64,000 nt of DNA from Colwellia sp. Arc7-635 (GTDB taxonomy: Bacteria; Pseudomonadota; Gammaproteobacteria; Enterobacterales; Alteromonadaceae): NCBI RefSeq assembly GCF_003971255.1, contig NZ_CP034660.1, forward strand, positions 1,860,001 to 1,924,000, in the 5' to 3' direction. Under the pieces are notes generated by a model. It was not told where the DNA came from. It did not search any database and worked only from the letters and a program-made list of their open reading frames with translations. Below are positions 27,475 to 37,197 of this stretch, piece by piece. The position numbers were made by a program, and so were the translations under genes. Each line of letters begins with the position of its first letter. Position 1 is the stretch's first letter.

Positions 27475-28263
27475 TTATTTGACTTGTTTGTTGTTTTTAA
27501 CTGACCAAATAACTAACAAAACACCAGCGATAAAAAATGGAATACTTAACATTTGACCAGCTGTTAATGTGATGTCCGCAGCGTAAGCTGCTTGTTTTTC
27601 TTTTAACATTTCAATAAGAAAACGCGCGGTAAAAATTAGAATTAAGAAAATACCTAAAATAGAACCTTGTGGTGTTTGCGCTTTTTTACGTTTATAAAAA
27701 ATCATCAAAACAAAAAATATGGTCAAATACGCAAAGGCTTCATACAGTTGAGAAGGGTGGCGAGCGACGTTATCGATACGAGAAAAAATGACAGCCCAAG
27801 GCACATTACTTGCCGTGCCTAAAATCTCAGAATTAACAAAGTTAGCACTACGAACAAAAAAGCCGAATAATGCAGTACAAATAGCTAATCTATCGAGCAA
27901 CCACATAAAATTCATTTGGTGCTTTCTACTGTAAATACCCGCAGCAATTATGGCACCTAAACCGCCACCATGGCTGGCTAAGCCTCCTTCCCAAATCGCA
28001 AGTATTTTCATAGGGTTGGCAAAGTAATAACCGGGATCATAGAAAAAACAATGTCCTAAACGCGCGCCAATAATGACACCAATGACGATATAGACTAATA
28101 AATTATCGAGTGCGACGATGTCTTGTTTTTCGGTTTGAAAAATCCACTTCATCACTTGCAAACCCGATAAAATAGCGGCAGCGAATAATACACCATACCA
28201 ATGTACAGTCAGTGGTCCAATGGAGAAAAATACGGGATCAAGGTCCCAAACTAAATGTTGCAA
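27475..28263 (-). CDS. lgt: Prolipoprotein diacylglyceryl transferase
   Basis: 262 residues with about seven membrane helices. Lgt motifs present are GPLTVHWYGVLFA, GARLGHCFFYDPGYY, IWEGGLASHGGGLGA (the essential HGG) and ARHPSQLYEA. The enzyme moves diacylglycerol from phosphatidylglycerol to the lipobox Cys of prelipoproteins at the inner membrane. The wording of these motifs (GARLGH...DPGYYFANP...GGLASHGG) is closer to Bacteroidota Lgt than to the enterobacterial form (GGxxSFHGG), suggesting a second or transferred lgt. The start is TTG 28263 with AAGGG 7 nt upstream. The usual neighbour thyA is absent. Confidence 0.9.
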   Translation of the reverse strand: MQHLVWDLDPVFFSIGPLTVHWYGVLFAAAILSGLQVMKWIFQTEKQDIVALDNLLVYIVIGVIIGARLGHCFFYDPGYYFANPMKILAIWEGGLASHGGGLGAIIAAGIYSRKHQMNFMWLLDRLAICTALFGFFVRSANFVNSEILGTASNVPWAVIFSRIDNVARHPSQLYEAFAYLTIFFVLMIFYKRKKAQTPQGSILGIFLILIFTARFLIEMLKEKQAAYAADITLTAGQMLSIPFFIAGVLLVIWSVKNNKQVK

Positions 28264-28343
28264 AGCGTAACCCTTAATGTTGCTTATGACGAATGTTGCT
28301 TAAGCGATTACCCTGTTAAGTAAGCGCTAATTGCGACATTCTA

Positions 28344-29513
28344 TCAAGCAACTTGTGGCTGTGGTGAATTAATTTGTGCCAAAGCGTTAATGACCTGTGT
28401 TGGTTGTTCAACCTTGAGTAAAACTTCATCGAATGACTCAACAAAAGAGCCCATCATGCCCCAATATTTTATCGGTTGTTTGAAGGTGATTTTAATATTG
28501 TGTTGCTTACCGCGACCAATTTTTAAGCGTTCATCAGTAGGGGTCTTATCCTCGACGTAGTCATCACTTAAATCGCTATTTACCGTTTCGACATTAGCTT
28601 TAGTATCAGTACTAGTATCAGTATTAATATCAGCCATAATATCAGTGTTAAGGTCAGTGTTATCTTCAACGCTAGTAGTGCTTCCTTCAACAACTGTTTC
28701 GTGGCTTGTATTAAGCGAAACAGAAGCAATGCTATCGAGCGGTACCACCATAAAATTAAAAATACTGTTGTTGATGATCAGCTTATCGTCTTGAATATAA
28801 AGCGAATGATGACGAGATAAACGATAGTTTGCCGTCAGTAAAATGAAACTATATAAAATGAATGTGGCAAGCATAATTGCAGCGGTCTGGCTCCAATCCA
28901 CGAGTAATTGATAACCTAATATCGAAATAGCCACTAATAACGCCGAGATCATGAAAAAATGCCAAGCTTTTCCCGACCATAATATAATGTTATCTAAAGA
29001 CTTAATATGCTTTCTAGATAAGCGAGGGATAGCGTAATACCAACTGGCAGGCTCTGTGGCAAAGGTGAGCGCTAAGCCTTGTTTTTTATCATCATCATAT
29101 TTTTCAATGGCACCGATACGTGGGTCGCCTGATAGATTACGAGCTTGCCATAAACTTTTGACAATAATAACAATCAGATAAAGTTCAATGATCAGTAAAA
29201 TGGCCATAATGGGATAGCGCAGCCAGAGAATAAAGTCGAAATGTTGTGCTATAGCTTCAGGATAGCTATAACGTGCAATGGTGCTAGAAAGGCTAAGTAT
29301 TATTAGCAGCTTCCATGCTTTTTGTTTACCGGCTTTTATGATCATAAACCAATAAAGCACAGGTAACACAGCGAAATAAATAACGCTGGCGACAATAACC
29401 GGGGTGAGCCCTAATGCTGTATCCGTGCGCTCAGGTATAAAGTTAAAACCTAAGTAGTAGCAAGTTATGGTAATAAACAAAAATAGTAAACGGTATTTTA
29501 ATGACGTTCTCAC
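28344..29513 (-). CDS. Hypothetical multi-spanning membrane protein
   Basis: 389 residues. Four membrane helices lie in the first 125 residues and two near 185-235, followed by a soluble PH-like stretch (LIINNSIFNFMVVPLDSIASVSL). The tail contains an Asn/Asp/Thr low-complexity block (NTDLNTDIMADINTDTSTDTK) coded by near-repeats of TATCAGT words at about 28600-28660. The end (KITFKQPIKYWGMMGSF) resumes the domain, so the repeat is an insertion. No recognised family. The start is GTG 29513 with AAGGA 6 nt upstream. It is first in a probable operon with lgt and the RNase H. Confidence 0.72.
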   Translation of the reverse strand: MRTSLKYRLLFLFITITCYYLGFNFIPERTDTALGLTPVIVASVIYFAVLPVLYWFMIIKAGKQKAWKLLIILSLSSTIARYSYPEAIAQHFDFILWLRYPIMAILLIIELYLIVIIVKSLWQARNLSGDPRIGAIEKYDDDKKQGLALTFATEPASWYYAIPRLSRKHIKSLDNIILWSGKAWHFFMISALLVAISILGYQLLVDWSQTAAIMLATFILYSFILLTANYRLSRHHSLYIQDDKLIINNSIFNFMVVPLDSIASVSLNTSHETVVEGSTTSVEDNTDLNTDIMADINTDTSTDTKANVETVNSDLSDDYVEDKTPTDERLKIGRGKQHNIKITFKQPIKYWGMMGSFVESFDEVLLKVEQPTQVINALAQINSPQPQVA

Positions 29514-29911
29514 AAGCTATCCTTTTGTAATAATCCATTGCGTTAATTTTATTAAATACGTCGATTAACGATATTGAGTTATAGATCTATTGTGTAATGC
29601 ACCTTACCGCAGAAGGTAATCTCTCATTTAGCAATTAAGGTCACTTCAGAATGAGGTATTGTTTATCACAATCGATCTCTAGTGATCGACACAAGCTACT
29701 CACAGCTATAACATATTGATGATTTTACGTTAATTTAACAAACGCTTAAAGTTGAAATTTGTAAAATGTTATGTAAGTGAACATTTTTTAAAGGGGGAGT
29801 ATTCGTGTATTAGGCACTGTTATGAATTTATTTCGTTGTGTCTATTTTCGATATTTATTCTTAATATTTGTTGTTAGGCAAGATGTTCGCCTATTGAGTC
29901 GATTGAATAGG
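29514..29911. other. Intergenic region, nothing specific seen
   Basis: About 400 bp of AT-rich DNA between two minus-strand genes. It should contain the promoter of the 389-aa membrane-protein operon. No gene, clear terminator or repeat was recognised. Confidence 0.4.
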
Positions 29912-30838
29912 CTAATCAACTAAATACGATATTTGCTCGTTATCTTGGTGCAGCAATGTTGAAGATAGGTCTAACCACAGTTCAGCACGGCTCAGTGGTG
30001 TTAATGGGGAGAGTAAAGGGTTGTTAAGCTTAAATACATGTCTGTTTTCAGCTTGTAGTTTTGAGATGATATCTCCATAATATTTCATAAAAAGTGCTTT
30101 AAAGCTGCCATCACTAAGCGATAATTCCAGACCCCGACGAATACTTGTCGCTAATGCAGTTTGATTTTTACCGACATAAAAATAAACCGCTTTTGGATAC
30201 CAAATCAAAATATTTTTTTCTTTTTCTATCGCTAAGTGCTGGTGTTTGGCAAGGTCGTCATCAATTTCTAGTACAGAACGTGGAAAGTAATCAGCTCTTT
30301 TTTTGTCTAACATCATGTACAAACCTTCGACATCAGTACCCTTAATGAGCTTAATATCGTTTGATAGTAACGTTTCGCTGTCAGACCAAGTGTGAAACTG
30401 TAAGGCACTAAACTTCTTAAAATGCTTTAATTTTTTAATCTCTTTAAAAATATTTTTATTGTCCTGATGAACAAGCGCGATACGCCAGCCGAACAAGCCT
30501 TGCATAATGGGAAAACGAATAGGTAATGCTAATCGCTCACGAACCATCGTTGCACCGCCGACAACCACATCTATGCCGTTAGCCTTACCGAGTAGATTAA
30601 ACTCACGCATTTTTGGTAAGCGTTTACCAAAATCGATGAATCGATAATGAGTTTTATTGTCATAGCTGAGCGCATGCTTTAAAAGTTGAATGGGGTAATT
30701 ATTTTGCGTTGAGCCGGCATAAGTTATATCTCTTGTGGTGTTTACTATTGAGCTTGAAAATGAGTCAGCAGAGAGTGGCAAGCTAAGCATGAGTAAAAGA
30801 AAATATAGCACGTTAAAATAAGGATAATTGTTGTTCAT
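29912..30838 (-). CDS. Exported solute-binding-like protein
   Basis: 308 residues with a signal peptide (VLYFLLLMLSLPLSADS). Patterns such as ITYAGSTQNNYPIQLLKHAL, a central VVVGGATMVRERLALPIRFP (the second-lobe crossover typical of amino-acid-type binding proteins) and a C-terminal ALATSIRRGLELSLSDGSFKALFMKYYG match the bacterial extracellular solute-binding family 3 fold. No transporter genes are adjacent, so it may be a stand-alone binding or sensory protein. The ligand is unknown. The start ATG 30838 lacks a clear ribosome site. Confidence 0.75.
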   Translation of the reverse strand: MNNNYPYFNVLYFLLLMLSLPLSADSFSSSIVNTTRDITYAGSTQNNYPIQLLKHALSYDNKTHYRFIDFGKRLPKMREFNLLGKANGIDVVVGGATMVRERLALPIRFPIMQGLFGWRIALVHQDNKNIFKEIKKLKHFKKFSALQFHTWSDSETLLSNDIKLIKGTDVEGLYMMLDKKRADYFPRSVLEIDDDLAKHQHLAIEKEKNILIWYPKAVYFYVGKNQTALATSIRRGLELSLSDGSFKALFMKYYGDIISKLQAENRHVFKLNNPLLSPLTPLSRAELWLDLSSTLLHQDNEQISYLVD

Positions 30839-31388
30839 TAAGGCAATGCTATGTGTCGATAAAGAAGATGTAATGATAATTTAGCCGTTATTTAAGTGAA
30901 AAGTCCACAGTTAACGATTAGATTTTTAATAAAAAATAAAAGTTACCTAAATCCTTTAAAAGTAAAGGTTTTTGTGTTTTATGTTGTCGTAAAAATATTA
31001 AAATATGACGCAAATTTACTAGTTATTATAATAAATATATGAGTTGTATTTTATAAAATAAAATGTAAAAAAACGTACCGTATACATTATCGGCACTTAC
31101 CGGAAAAAATTTAGTGATTTTATTCTCTTGTTTTGATTTGCCTTAATTTTTACTATTAAAAGGTAAGAGAAATTGGTTGTTAAAACTCATCGCTTTATGA
31201 CTATTTCAACATAATTAAATGATATTAATTGTACCGTTTATTGAAATTGGTGCTTTACTTAATCTGCAAACGGAATTTTACGGTTATCTCGTGATGAATA
31301 TTAACGTGTTAGGGCGAATATTAAGGATGACCGTTAGCATTTTCACACTCACAGGAATAAGTTCAGTAAAAGCAAGGAGCAGAATATT
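30839..31388. other. Long AT-rich intergenic region
   Basis: 550 bp between divergent genes. No gene or strong hairpin was found. AAGGAG near 31374 is the ribosome site of the following gene. Confidence 0.4.
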
Positions 31389-31853
31389 ATGACAGGCGTT
31401 GCACTGGGTGAATTTGAAAACAATAGTTTTAAACTAGAACAACCTCCTATTAGCTATAAATTACATATCACTTCAGATCAAAATCTCGCCGACGGTATTT
31501 TTATTGATTTTGTTTTATTGAATAATAGTGAAGATGATTTATCTGTTTTAACTTGGAATACGCCGCTTGAAGGTTTTTATTCCGCACTATTTATCATCGA
31601 AGACCAGTATGAGCAACCAGTTCCATATCAAGGGCTTGTTGAAAAACGCACTAAACCTAGCGCTTTTGATTATCAGTTGATAAGAGCAGGAGGCAATGTC
31701 GGCACTTTGCTCGATTTAAGCTCTGTTTACAGTTTACGTTCAGGAAAATACAAAATACAGTTAAATAAAAAAACACTGCAAGTTATTAAAAATGATATGC
31801 CAATGAGCATCTGCCAATGTCAAACTGACATAATGACCTTCACTGTTAGCTGA
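31389..31853 (+). CDS. Stand-alone protein resembling the N-terminal domain of M35 (aspzincin) metalloproteases
   Basis: 154 residues, no signal peptide. The segment DFVLLNNSEDDLSVLTWNTPLEG followed by PVPYQGLVEKRTKPSAFDY and DLSSVYSLRSGKYKIQL is the beta-sandwich pattern seen at the N-terminus of peptidyl-Lys/deuterolysin-type proteases (L-x-WNTPLEG, PY-x-G-x-x-x-KR, D-L-S-x-x-Y). The HExxH catalytic domain is missing and the frame ends cleanly, so this is a lone domain. The tail has CQCQ. ATG 31389 has AAGGAG 9 nt upstream. It may be an inhibitor or chaperone for a related protease, or a relic. Confidence 0.6.
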   Translation: MTGVALGEFENNSFKLEQPPISYKLHITSDQNLADGIFIDFVLLNNSEDDLSVLTWNTPLEGFYSALFIIEDQYEQPVPYQGLVEKRTKPSAFDYQLIRAGGNVGTLLDLSSVYSLRSGKYKIQLNKKTLQVIKNDMPMSICQCQTDIMTFTVS

Positions 31854-32295
31854 CCTTCGTTATTAGTTGATATACGCTAATGAATGAATAATCACCATGG
31901 TGTATAACGTTAGCTAACCATTGTTGTTAAATAATTAAATTTCCCTCTTATTTTGTGCTCCATCAGTACAAAACAAAACAAAACAAAACAAAACAAAACA
32001 AAACAAAATTTATGAATTCAGATAACTAATCTCAATAATCCTTCTATTAACCTATCGCTCTTCTTTAAATTTGTAAGATAGAGGTATAACACTTACCACT
32101 AGAGTGCTTTATGTCGATATTTTAACCTTAATATTTCGCCCTTAGTAGGGGGCGGGCAAGCCCAGTTAATTATAACGAGTTATGGTTGAGTAAGGTGAAT
32201 ATAAGCAGTAAAAGTAGGCACAACTCTTATAACGCGAAGCTAATTACAATAATTAAGAGTAACTTGTCTAAAAATGTTAAAATATGTAGGCGTGT

Positions 32296-32309
32296 TACAT
32301 ACGTATTCA
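32296..32309. promoter_or_regulatory. Predicted LacI-type (MalR-like) operator 1
   Basis: TACATACGTATTCA, with the perfect palindromic core ATACGTAT. It lies about 330 bp before the TonB receptor start and matches the sites beside the lacI-type gene at 54 kb. Confidence 0.6.
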
Positions 32310-32491
32310 GAGTAATATTCAAATGAAATTTTGCTGTTATCTCTACCACAGGTAGATCTTTGCTTGTTAAATTGATAGCCCTTAACTCATTGTTAATGTT
32401 GCGTTAAATTTACTCCCTTTGTTTTTGTAAAGCACTGAGCATCACAGCGCATAGATTTTTATTCAATAAGTAGGCTTCTACAGGAACCTTA

Positions 32492-32505
32492 TGAATACGT
32501 ATGCA
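32492..32505. promoter_or_regulatory. Predicted LacI-type (MalR-like) operator 2
   Basis: TGAATACGTATGCA, with the same core, lies 196 bp after operator 1 and about 136 bp before the receptor start. Paired sites could allow DNA looping. Confidence 0.65.
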
Positions 32506-32640
32506 GATAGTATTCATCAGCAATTCTCCACTCTATATTAGAATTGTCTGCAAAGTTCAGCAGAAAAATACAAGTTAGTTACATCAGCGCAGGAATGCTG
32601 AATAATAATTAAAAGCAGGGATGTATTGGGGAGTTCAGGA

Positions 32641-35487
32641 ATGTTAAATTTTAAACCAAATCGATTAACTTTGGCTTTGCTATCAAGCGGTTTTATGGCA
32701 CTAAGTTTGCCAGCTCTTGCTGAAGAAGTGGCAGATGAAAAAGTCAAAGCAAAAAAAAGTGACGTTGAAGTCATAACAGTAACAGGTATACGAGGAAGTT
32801 TACAAAGAGCTCAAGCAATTAAAATGAGCTCAAATAGTATCGTCGAAGTATTATCAGCAGAGGATATAGGCAAGTTACCTGATACCAGTGTTGCAGAATC
32901 ATTAGCAAGACTTCCAGGTGTTACTGGTGAAAGAAGAAATGGCCGTACCAGCGGTTTGTCAGTGCGGGGCTTTAACGAAAACTATGTTGGCACATCACTA
33001 AACGGCCGAGAGTTACTTGGTATGGGTGATAACCGTGGTGTTGAGTATGATTTATACCCAACCGAAATTGTCTCTAATATTATTGTCTATAAAACCCCTG
33101 AAGCAGGTCTTGTATCACAAGGTATTGGTGGCACAGTTGATTTACAAACGGTGAGCCCACTAAATTCAGATGCGGTTATGGCATTTAATGCCAACTTTGA
33201 AAAAAATAAAAAAGACTCTGCAAATCCTGACTATGACAATGATGGCCATCGTTTATCATTTAATTATGTCGATAAATTTATGGACGATACCTTGGGCTTA
33301 GCGCTTGTATTGTCGTCTTTAGAAACGCCACGCCAAGAAGAAAACTTCCGAGCATGGGGTTATGCCGATACAGAAGATGGTAATAAAATTTTAGGTGGTC
33401 ATGACTCATTTGTGCGTTCTGCACTTTTAGAGCGTGACTCTATCGCAGCTATTGTTGAGTATGCACCTACAGACGCTTTAAAAATTCAATTTGACGCGCT
33501 ATATATTGATTTCAGTGAAAATGATGTTCGACGTGGCCTTGAAGAGGGAGGACCTGTTTGGGGAGGCACTAATTATACAGAATCAACTGTGGAAGATGGT
33601 TTAGTTACCTCTGGCTATTGGGACGGTTTTCATTCGGTTGTTCGTAATGATGCCCGTACTCAAGACTCAAAACTAACCACATTTGGCTTAAACGTTGAGT
33701 ATGTATTAAGTGATAACTGGACGGCTGAATTAGATATATCAACAGGCTCAGTAGAAAAATCAATAATTGATGTCGAAAGTTATTCGGGTGTTGGTCGTGC
33801 GAATACGGCTGGTCGCCCGAGTGCTGCACGCTCTTGGGAAATGACATCTACAGGCGTGATGTATAGCGATCATCCAACATTACCTGGTGTTGATTATACT
33901 GATGAAAGTTTAATGCGCTTAGCAGGACCTCAAGCTTGGGGAGCTCCAATCATTGGTAGTGACGCTCAAGATGGCTTTATTAACCGTCCAGAATTTGAAG
34001 AAAATCTAGACAGTGTTCGCTTTCAAGTGAATGGTTTCTTAGAATACGGGATTATTTCAGGCATTGAAGCCGGCATACTTTATTCTGACCGCAAAAAAGA
34101 AAAAATTAATGAAGGTGATTATCTCACCGCACCTGAATACCCTAATGATGGGCCTATTCCAAATGTATTAGGGGTTGCAGACTTAGGTTTTGTAGGTATT
34201 GATGGCGTACTTGCTTACGACAGTATTGGTTTATACAAAAATGGCTATTATAAAGAAACTGCTGCGTCTTTAGTGCAAACGGATCGCTTAGGTGATACTT
34301 ACACTGTTAAAGAAGAGCAACTTTCTGCTTACGTTAAATTGAACCTAGAAGCAGAGTTTGGCGATATATTGATGAGCGGTAATATTGGTTTACAAGTTGT
34401 TAATGTTGACCAAGAGTCTACGGGCTACATTGTGGTCGAAAATGCGACTGGCTATGTTAACGCAACCAAAATTAGCGGTGGAGACTCTTATTCAGATGTT
34501 TTACCAACACTAAACTTAAGCTTTGAAATTGCTGAAAACCAATTTATTCGTACAGCAATGGGAAAAGTATTAAGCAGACCGCGTATGGATGACATGCGTC
34601 CAAACTTCAGAAAAACATTTGCGTTTAATGATAATCAAATTAAACAATCTGATGCCGATGCTGGCCCATGGTCAGGTGGTACTGGTAATCCGACATTGAA
34701 ACCTCTTGAAGCTAATCAATTTGATTTATCTTACGAGAATTACTTTACTGATGATGGCTATTTTGCAGCGACATTTTTCTATAAAGATTTAAAAAACTGG
34801 CATCGAAGTGGTCAAGTGCTAACTGATTATTCAGATGTTTACATTCCTGGCTATCATCAATCACAAAGTTGTTATCTGAATGGAGTGATCAACGATGATA
34901 ATCGTGTTGATAACACCTCTGAGCAATTAGCTAACTGTGATGCCGGTGGTGAACACATAGCACCAGCAGGGCTTGAAGGCTTCGTAGATAGCACAGAAGA
35001 TGGTCTAACTGGCTTTGTACGTGGCTATGAATTACAAGCTAGCGTGCCATTTCGTTTAATTCATGAAAATTTAACCGGTTTTGGTATTGCGGTTAGTGCA
35101 ACTTTCTTAGATGGCGAGTTAGAAGACGGCGCTAGAATTCCTGGCCTTTCTGAAGAGAGCTATTCATTAACTGCTTATTATGAGCATAAAGGTTTTGAAT
35201 TCCGTATTGCGGGAACCAAGCGTGATGAATTTTTAACCGAAACGCGTGGGCAAAGTTTAGCGCTTGATGAAACTGAAGATTTGGGGTCAGAGATTTGGGA
35301 CGCACAAATTAGTTATGACTTTAAAGAATCAGGCATCTCATCGCTTGAAGGGCTTCGTATTACACTACAAGCACAAAACATAACGGATGAAGATACACTA
35401 CAAGCAGAAGCAGCAGATTCTCGACAAATTAAGTCGTATCAATCATTTGGAGCTAATTACTCGCTAGGTCTTAATTACAAGTTTTAA
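32641..35487 (+). CDS. TonB-dependent receptor, probable maltodextrin importer
   Basis: 948 residues. The signal peptide ends LPALAEE, then a TonB-box-like VEVITVTGIRGSLQRAQ. A plug follows with VVEVLSAEDIGKLPD-type wording (IVEVLSAEDIGKLPDTSVAESLARLPGVTG), RGFNENYVGTSLNGREL and a barrel ending NYSLGLNYKF. This belongs to the large Xanthomonas/Caulobacter-type TonB receptor group that imports carbohydrates. Two ATACGTAT operators upstream and the same sites at the glycogen locus point to alpha-glucan as ligand; this is inference. ATG 32641 follows GGGGAG at 7 nt; the upstream TTG extension is rejected. A terminator separates it from the halogenase gene. Confidence 0.9.
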   Translation: MLNFKPNRLTLALLSSGFMALSLPALAEEVADEKVKAKKSDVEVITVTGIRGSLQRAQAIKMSSNSIVEVLSAEDIGKLPDTSVAESLARLPGVTGERRNGRTSGLSVRGFNENYVGTSLNGRELLGMGDNRGVEYDLYPTEIVSNIIVYKTPEAGLVSQGIGGTVDLQTVSPLNSDAVMAFNANFEKNKKDSANPDYDNDGHRLSFNYVDKFMDDTLGLALVLSSLETPRQEENFRAWGYADTEDGNKILGGHDSFVRSALLERDSIAAIVEYAPTDALKIQFDALYIDFSENDVRRGLEEGGPVWGGTNYTESTVEDGLVTSGYWDGFHSVVRNDARTQDSKLTTFGLNVEYVLSDNWTAELDISTGSVEKSIIDVESYSGVGRANTAGRPSAARSWEMTSTGVMYSDHPTLPGVDYTDESLMRLAGPQAWGAPIIGSDAQDGFINRPEFEENLDSVRFQVNGFLEYGIISGIEAGILYSDRKKEKINEGDYLTAPEYPNDGPIPNVLGVADLGFVGIDGVLAYDSIGLYKNGYYKETAASLVQTDRLGDTYTVKEEQLSAYVKLNLEAEFGDILMSGNIGLQVVNVDQESTGYIVVENATGYVNATKISGGDSYSDVLPTLNLSFEIAENQFIRTAMGKVLSRPRMDDMRPNFRKTFAFNDNQIKQSDADAGPWSGGTGNPTLKPLEANQFDLSYENYFTDDGYFAATFFYKDLKNWHRSGQVLTDYSDVYIPGYHQSQSCYLNGVINDDNRVDNTSEQLANCDAGGEHIAPAGLEGFVDSTEDGLTGFVRGYELQASVPFRLIHENLTGFGIAVSATFLDGELEDGARIPGLSEESYSLTAYYEHKGFEFRIAGTKRDEFLTETRGQSLALDETEDLGSEIWDAQISYDFKESGISSLEGLRITLQAQNITDEDTLQAEAADSRQIKSYQSFGANYSLGLNYKF

Positions 35488-35532
35488 CGATAAGTTGTTA
35501 TTACGTGAAATTACATAGACGTTTGTAAAACT

Positions 35533-35560
35533 AAAACCTGCTAGGCTTCTAGCAGGTTTT
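35533..35560 (+). terminator. Rho-independent terminator after the TonB receptor
   Basis: A perfect 12-bp stem AAAACCTGCTAG / CTAGCAGGTTTT with loop GCTT, followed by ATTATTTT. Confidence 0.9.
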
Positions 35561-35626
35561 ATTATTTTCTAAGCTGTAAAATTTTCAAGCTAACTTTTCT
35601 AAGACTAATAAATAAGAGCATTGCAT

Positions 35627-37117
35627 ATGGCCGGTAAAATTAAAAAAGTTGTTGTTCTAGGTGGTGGTACTGCAGGTTGGATGTCCGCTTCATTAATTAA
35701 AAAGTTAATGGCTAAAAGCGTAGAGGTTGAATTAGTTGAATCTGACGATATAGCGAGTGTCGGTGTTGGTGAGGCAACCATTCCCCCTATTCAATTATTT
35801 AATAGTGTTTTGGGCATCAATGAAGCAGACTTCTTACGAGAAACGAAAGCGACGATAAAGCTAGGTATTAAGTTCGAACACTGGAAAAATACAGAAGAAA
35901 GCTACTTCCATACTTTTGGCGCCGCGGGGAAAAGTTCACCGTTTTGCCAGTTTCATCATTATCTCAAACGAGCACAAGATGCAGGCCTAAAAAATAATTT
36001 ATGGGATTACGATCTAAATTATTTATGTGCAACACAAGGTAAGTTTGCACAAATTAAGTCGAAAGACCCTATTATTGATATCCCTTATGCGTTTCACTTC
36101 GACGCAGGTTTATATGCACAGTTTTTGAGAAAATTCAGCGAAAAAATTGGCGTTAAACGTACCGAAGGTACGGTTGAAAGTGTTAAACAATGTCAGCAGT
36201 CGGGTAATGTTAGTGCATTAGTGCTAAAAGATGGTACTGAAATAACGGGTGATTTGTTTATTGATTGTTCAGGCTTTCGCGGTTTATTAATACAACAAAC
36301 ATTAAACACCGGTTATGAAGACTGGGGGCATTGGTTACCTTGTGATCGCGCTGTTGCTGTGCCATCAAAAAGATTTGACGAAACACTGCCTTATACTCGC
36401 TCGATTGCCCATGCCGGTGGTTGGCAGTGGCGTATACCGTTGCAACATCGCAATGGTAATGGCTTAGTTTATAGCAGTAAATATTATACTGATGAACAAG
36501 CCAAAGCCTTATTATTAGCTAATATTGAATCTGAACCGCTAGCTGAGCCTAGAGTGATAAAATTTACCACAGGGCGTCGGCGTAAGCAGTGGCACAAAAA
36601 TGTTATTGCTATTGGCTTATCGAGCGGATTTTTAGAACCACTGGAATCAACCAGCATCCATCTTATTCAATCGGCAGTTGTGCGCCTTATTCATATGTTT
36701 CCACAAAATGGCATAAGTGAAGCTCAAGTCGATGAATATAATCGACAATCAAAAGTAGAATACGAGCAAATTAGAGATTTTATTATTTTGCATTATCATG
36801 TCAATCAAAGGGATGACAGTCTATTTTGGCGTGATCTACGTGCGATGGATATTCCAGAAACGTTGGCTAGAAAAATTAAACTATTTAAAGAAAGTGGTAA
36901 AATATTTCGTGAGCAAAATGACTTGTTTAATGAAGGTTCATGGTTACAAGTCATGTTAGGCCAAGGAATTAAACCAGAAGATTATCACCCTTTGGCAAAT
37001 GATATTGAGCTTGAACAGCTCAACTTGATGTTAGAAAAAATTAAAAATATTAAACATGAACCCTTATCGAAATTACCTAGTCATGACGATTATTTAAAAA
37101 ACTTTTGTCGATTGTAA
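35627..37117 (+). CDS. Flavin-dependent tryptophan-halogenase-family protein
   Basis: 496 residues. The FAD motif is GGGTAGW at residues 12-18. The catalytic-type Lys78 lies in TIKLGIKFEHW, and the halogenase signature WxWxIP is present as WQWRIP at 266-271. LESTSIHLIQSAV and FRGLLIQQT also fit the family. True members chlorinate tryptophan, but in Alteromonadales and Caulobacterales many sit beside TonB receptors and have no proven substrate. Here there is no partner flavin reductase or biosynthetic cluster. ATG 35627 starts six bases inside the open frame, with AAGAGC upstream. It lies 140 bp after the receptor gene, beyond a terminator, so it probably also has its own promoter or depends on read-through. 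Confidence 0.88.
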   Translation: MAGKIKKVVVLGGGTAGWMSASLIKKLMAKSVEVELVESDDIASVGVGEATIPPIQLFNSVLGINEADFLRETKATIKLGIKFEHWKNTEESYFHTFGAAGKSSPFCQFHHYLKRAQDAGLKNNLWDYDLNYLCATQGKFAQIKSKDPIIDIPYAFHFDAGLYAQFLRKFSEKIGVKRTEGTVESVKQCQQSGNVSALVLKDGTEITGDLFIDCSGFRGLLIQQTLNTGYEDWGHWLPCDRAVAVPSKRFDETLPYTRSIAHAGGWQWRIPLQHRNGNGLVYSSKYYTDEQAKALLLANIESEPLAEPRVIKFTTGRRRKQWHKNVIAIGLSSGFLEPLESTSIHLIQSAVVRLIHMFPQNGISEAQVDEYNRQSKVEYEQIRDFIILHYHVNQRDDSLFWRDLRAMDIPETLARKIKLFKESGKIFREQNDLFNEGSWLQVMLGQGIKPEDYHPLANDIELEQLNLMLEKIKNIKHEPLSKLPSHDDYLKNFCRL

Positions 37118-37197
37118 ATTAAAATGAGGGCAAGTGAATTACAGCCATTTGCCTCATACATTGAACAATTTTCTTGATAGTTATAACAGGAATAAAA

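Larger units (their letters stand above)
31854..32640. promoter_or_regulatory. Upstream region of the maltodextrin-type TonB receptor
   Basis: About 790 bp without a gene. It holds an ACAAA pentanucleotide tract (31968-32008, about eight units) and two copies of the ATACGTAT operator, entered separately. GGGGAG at 32628-32633 is the ribosome site of the receptor. Confidence 0.55.
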
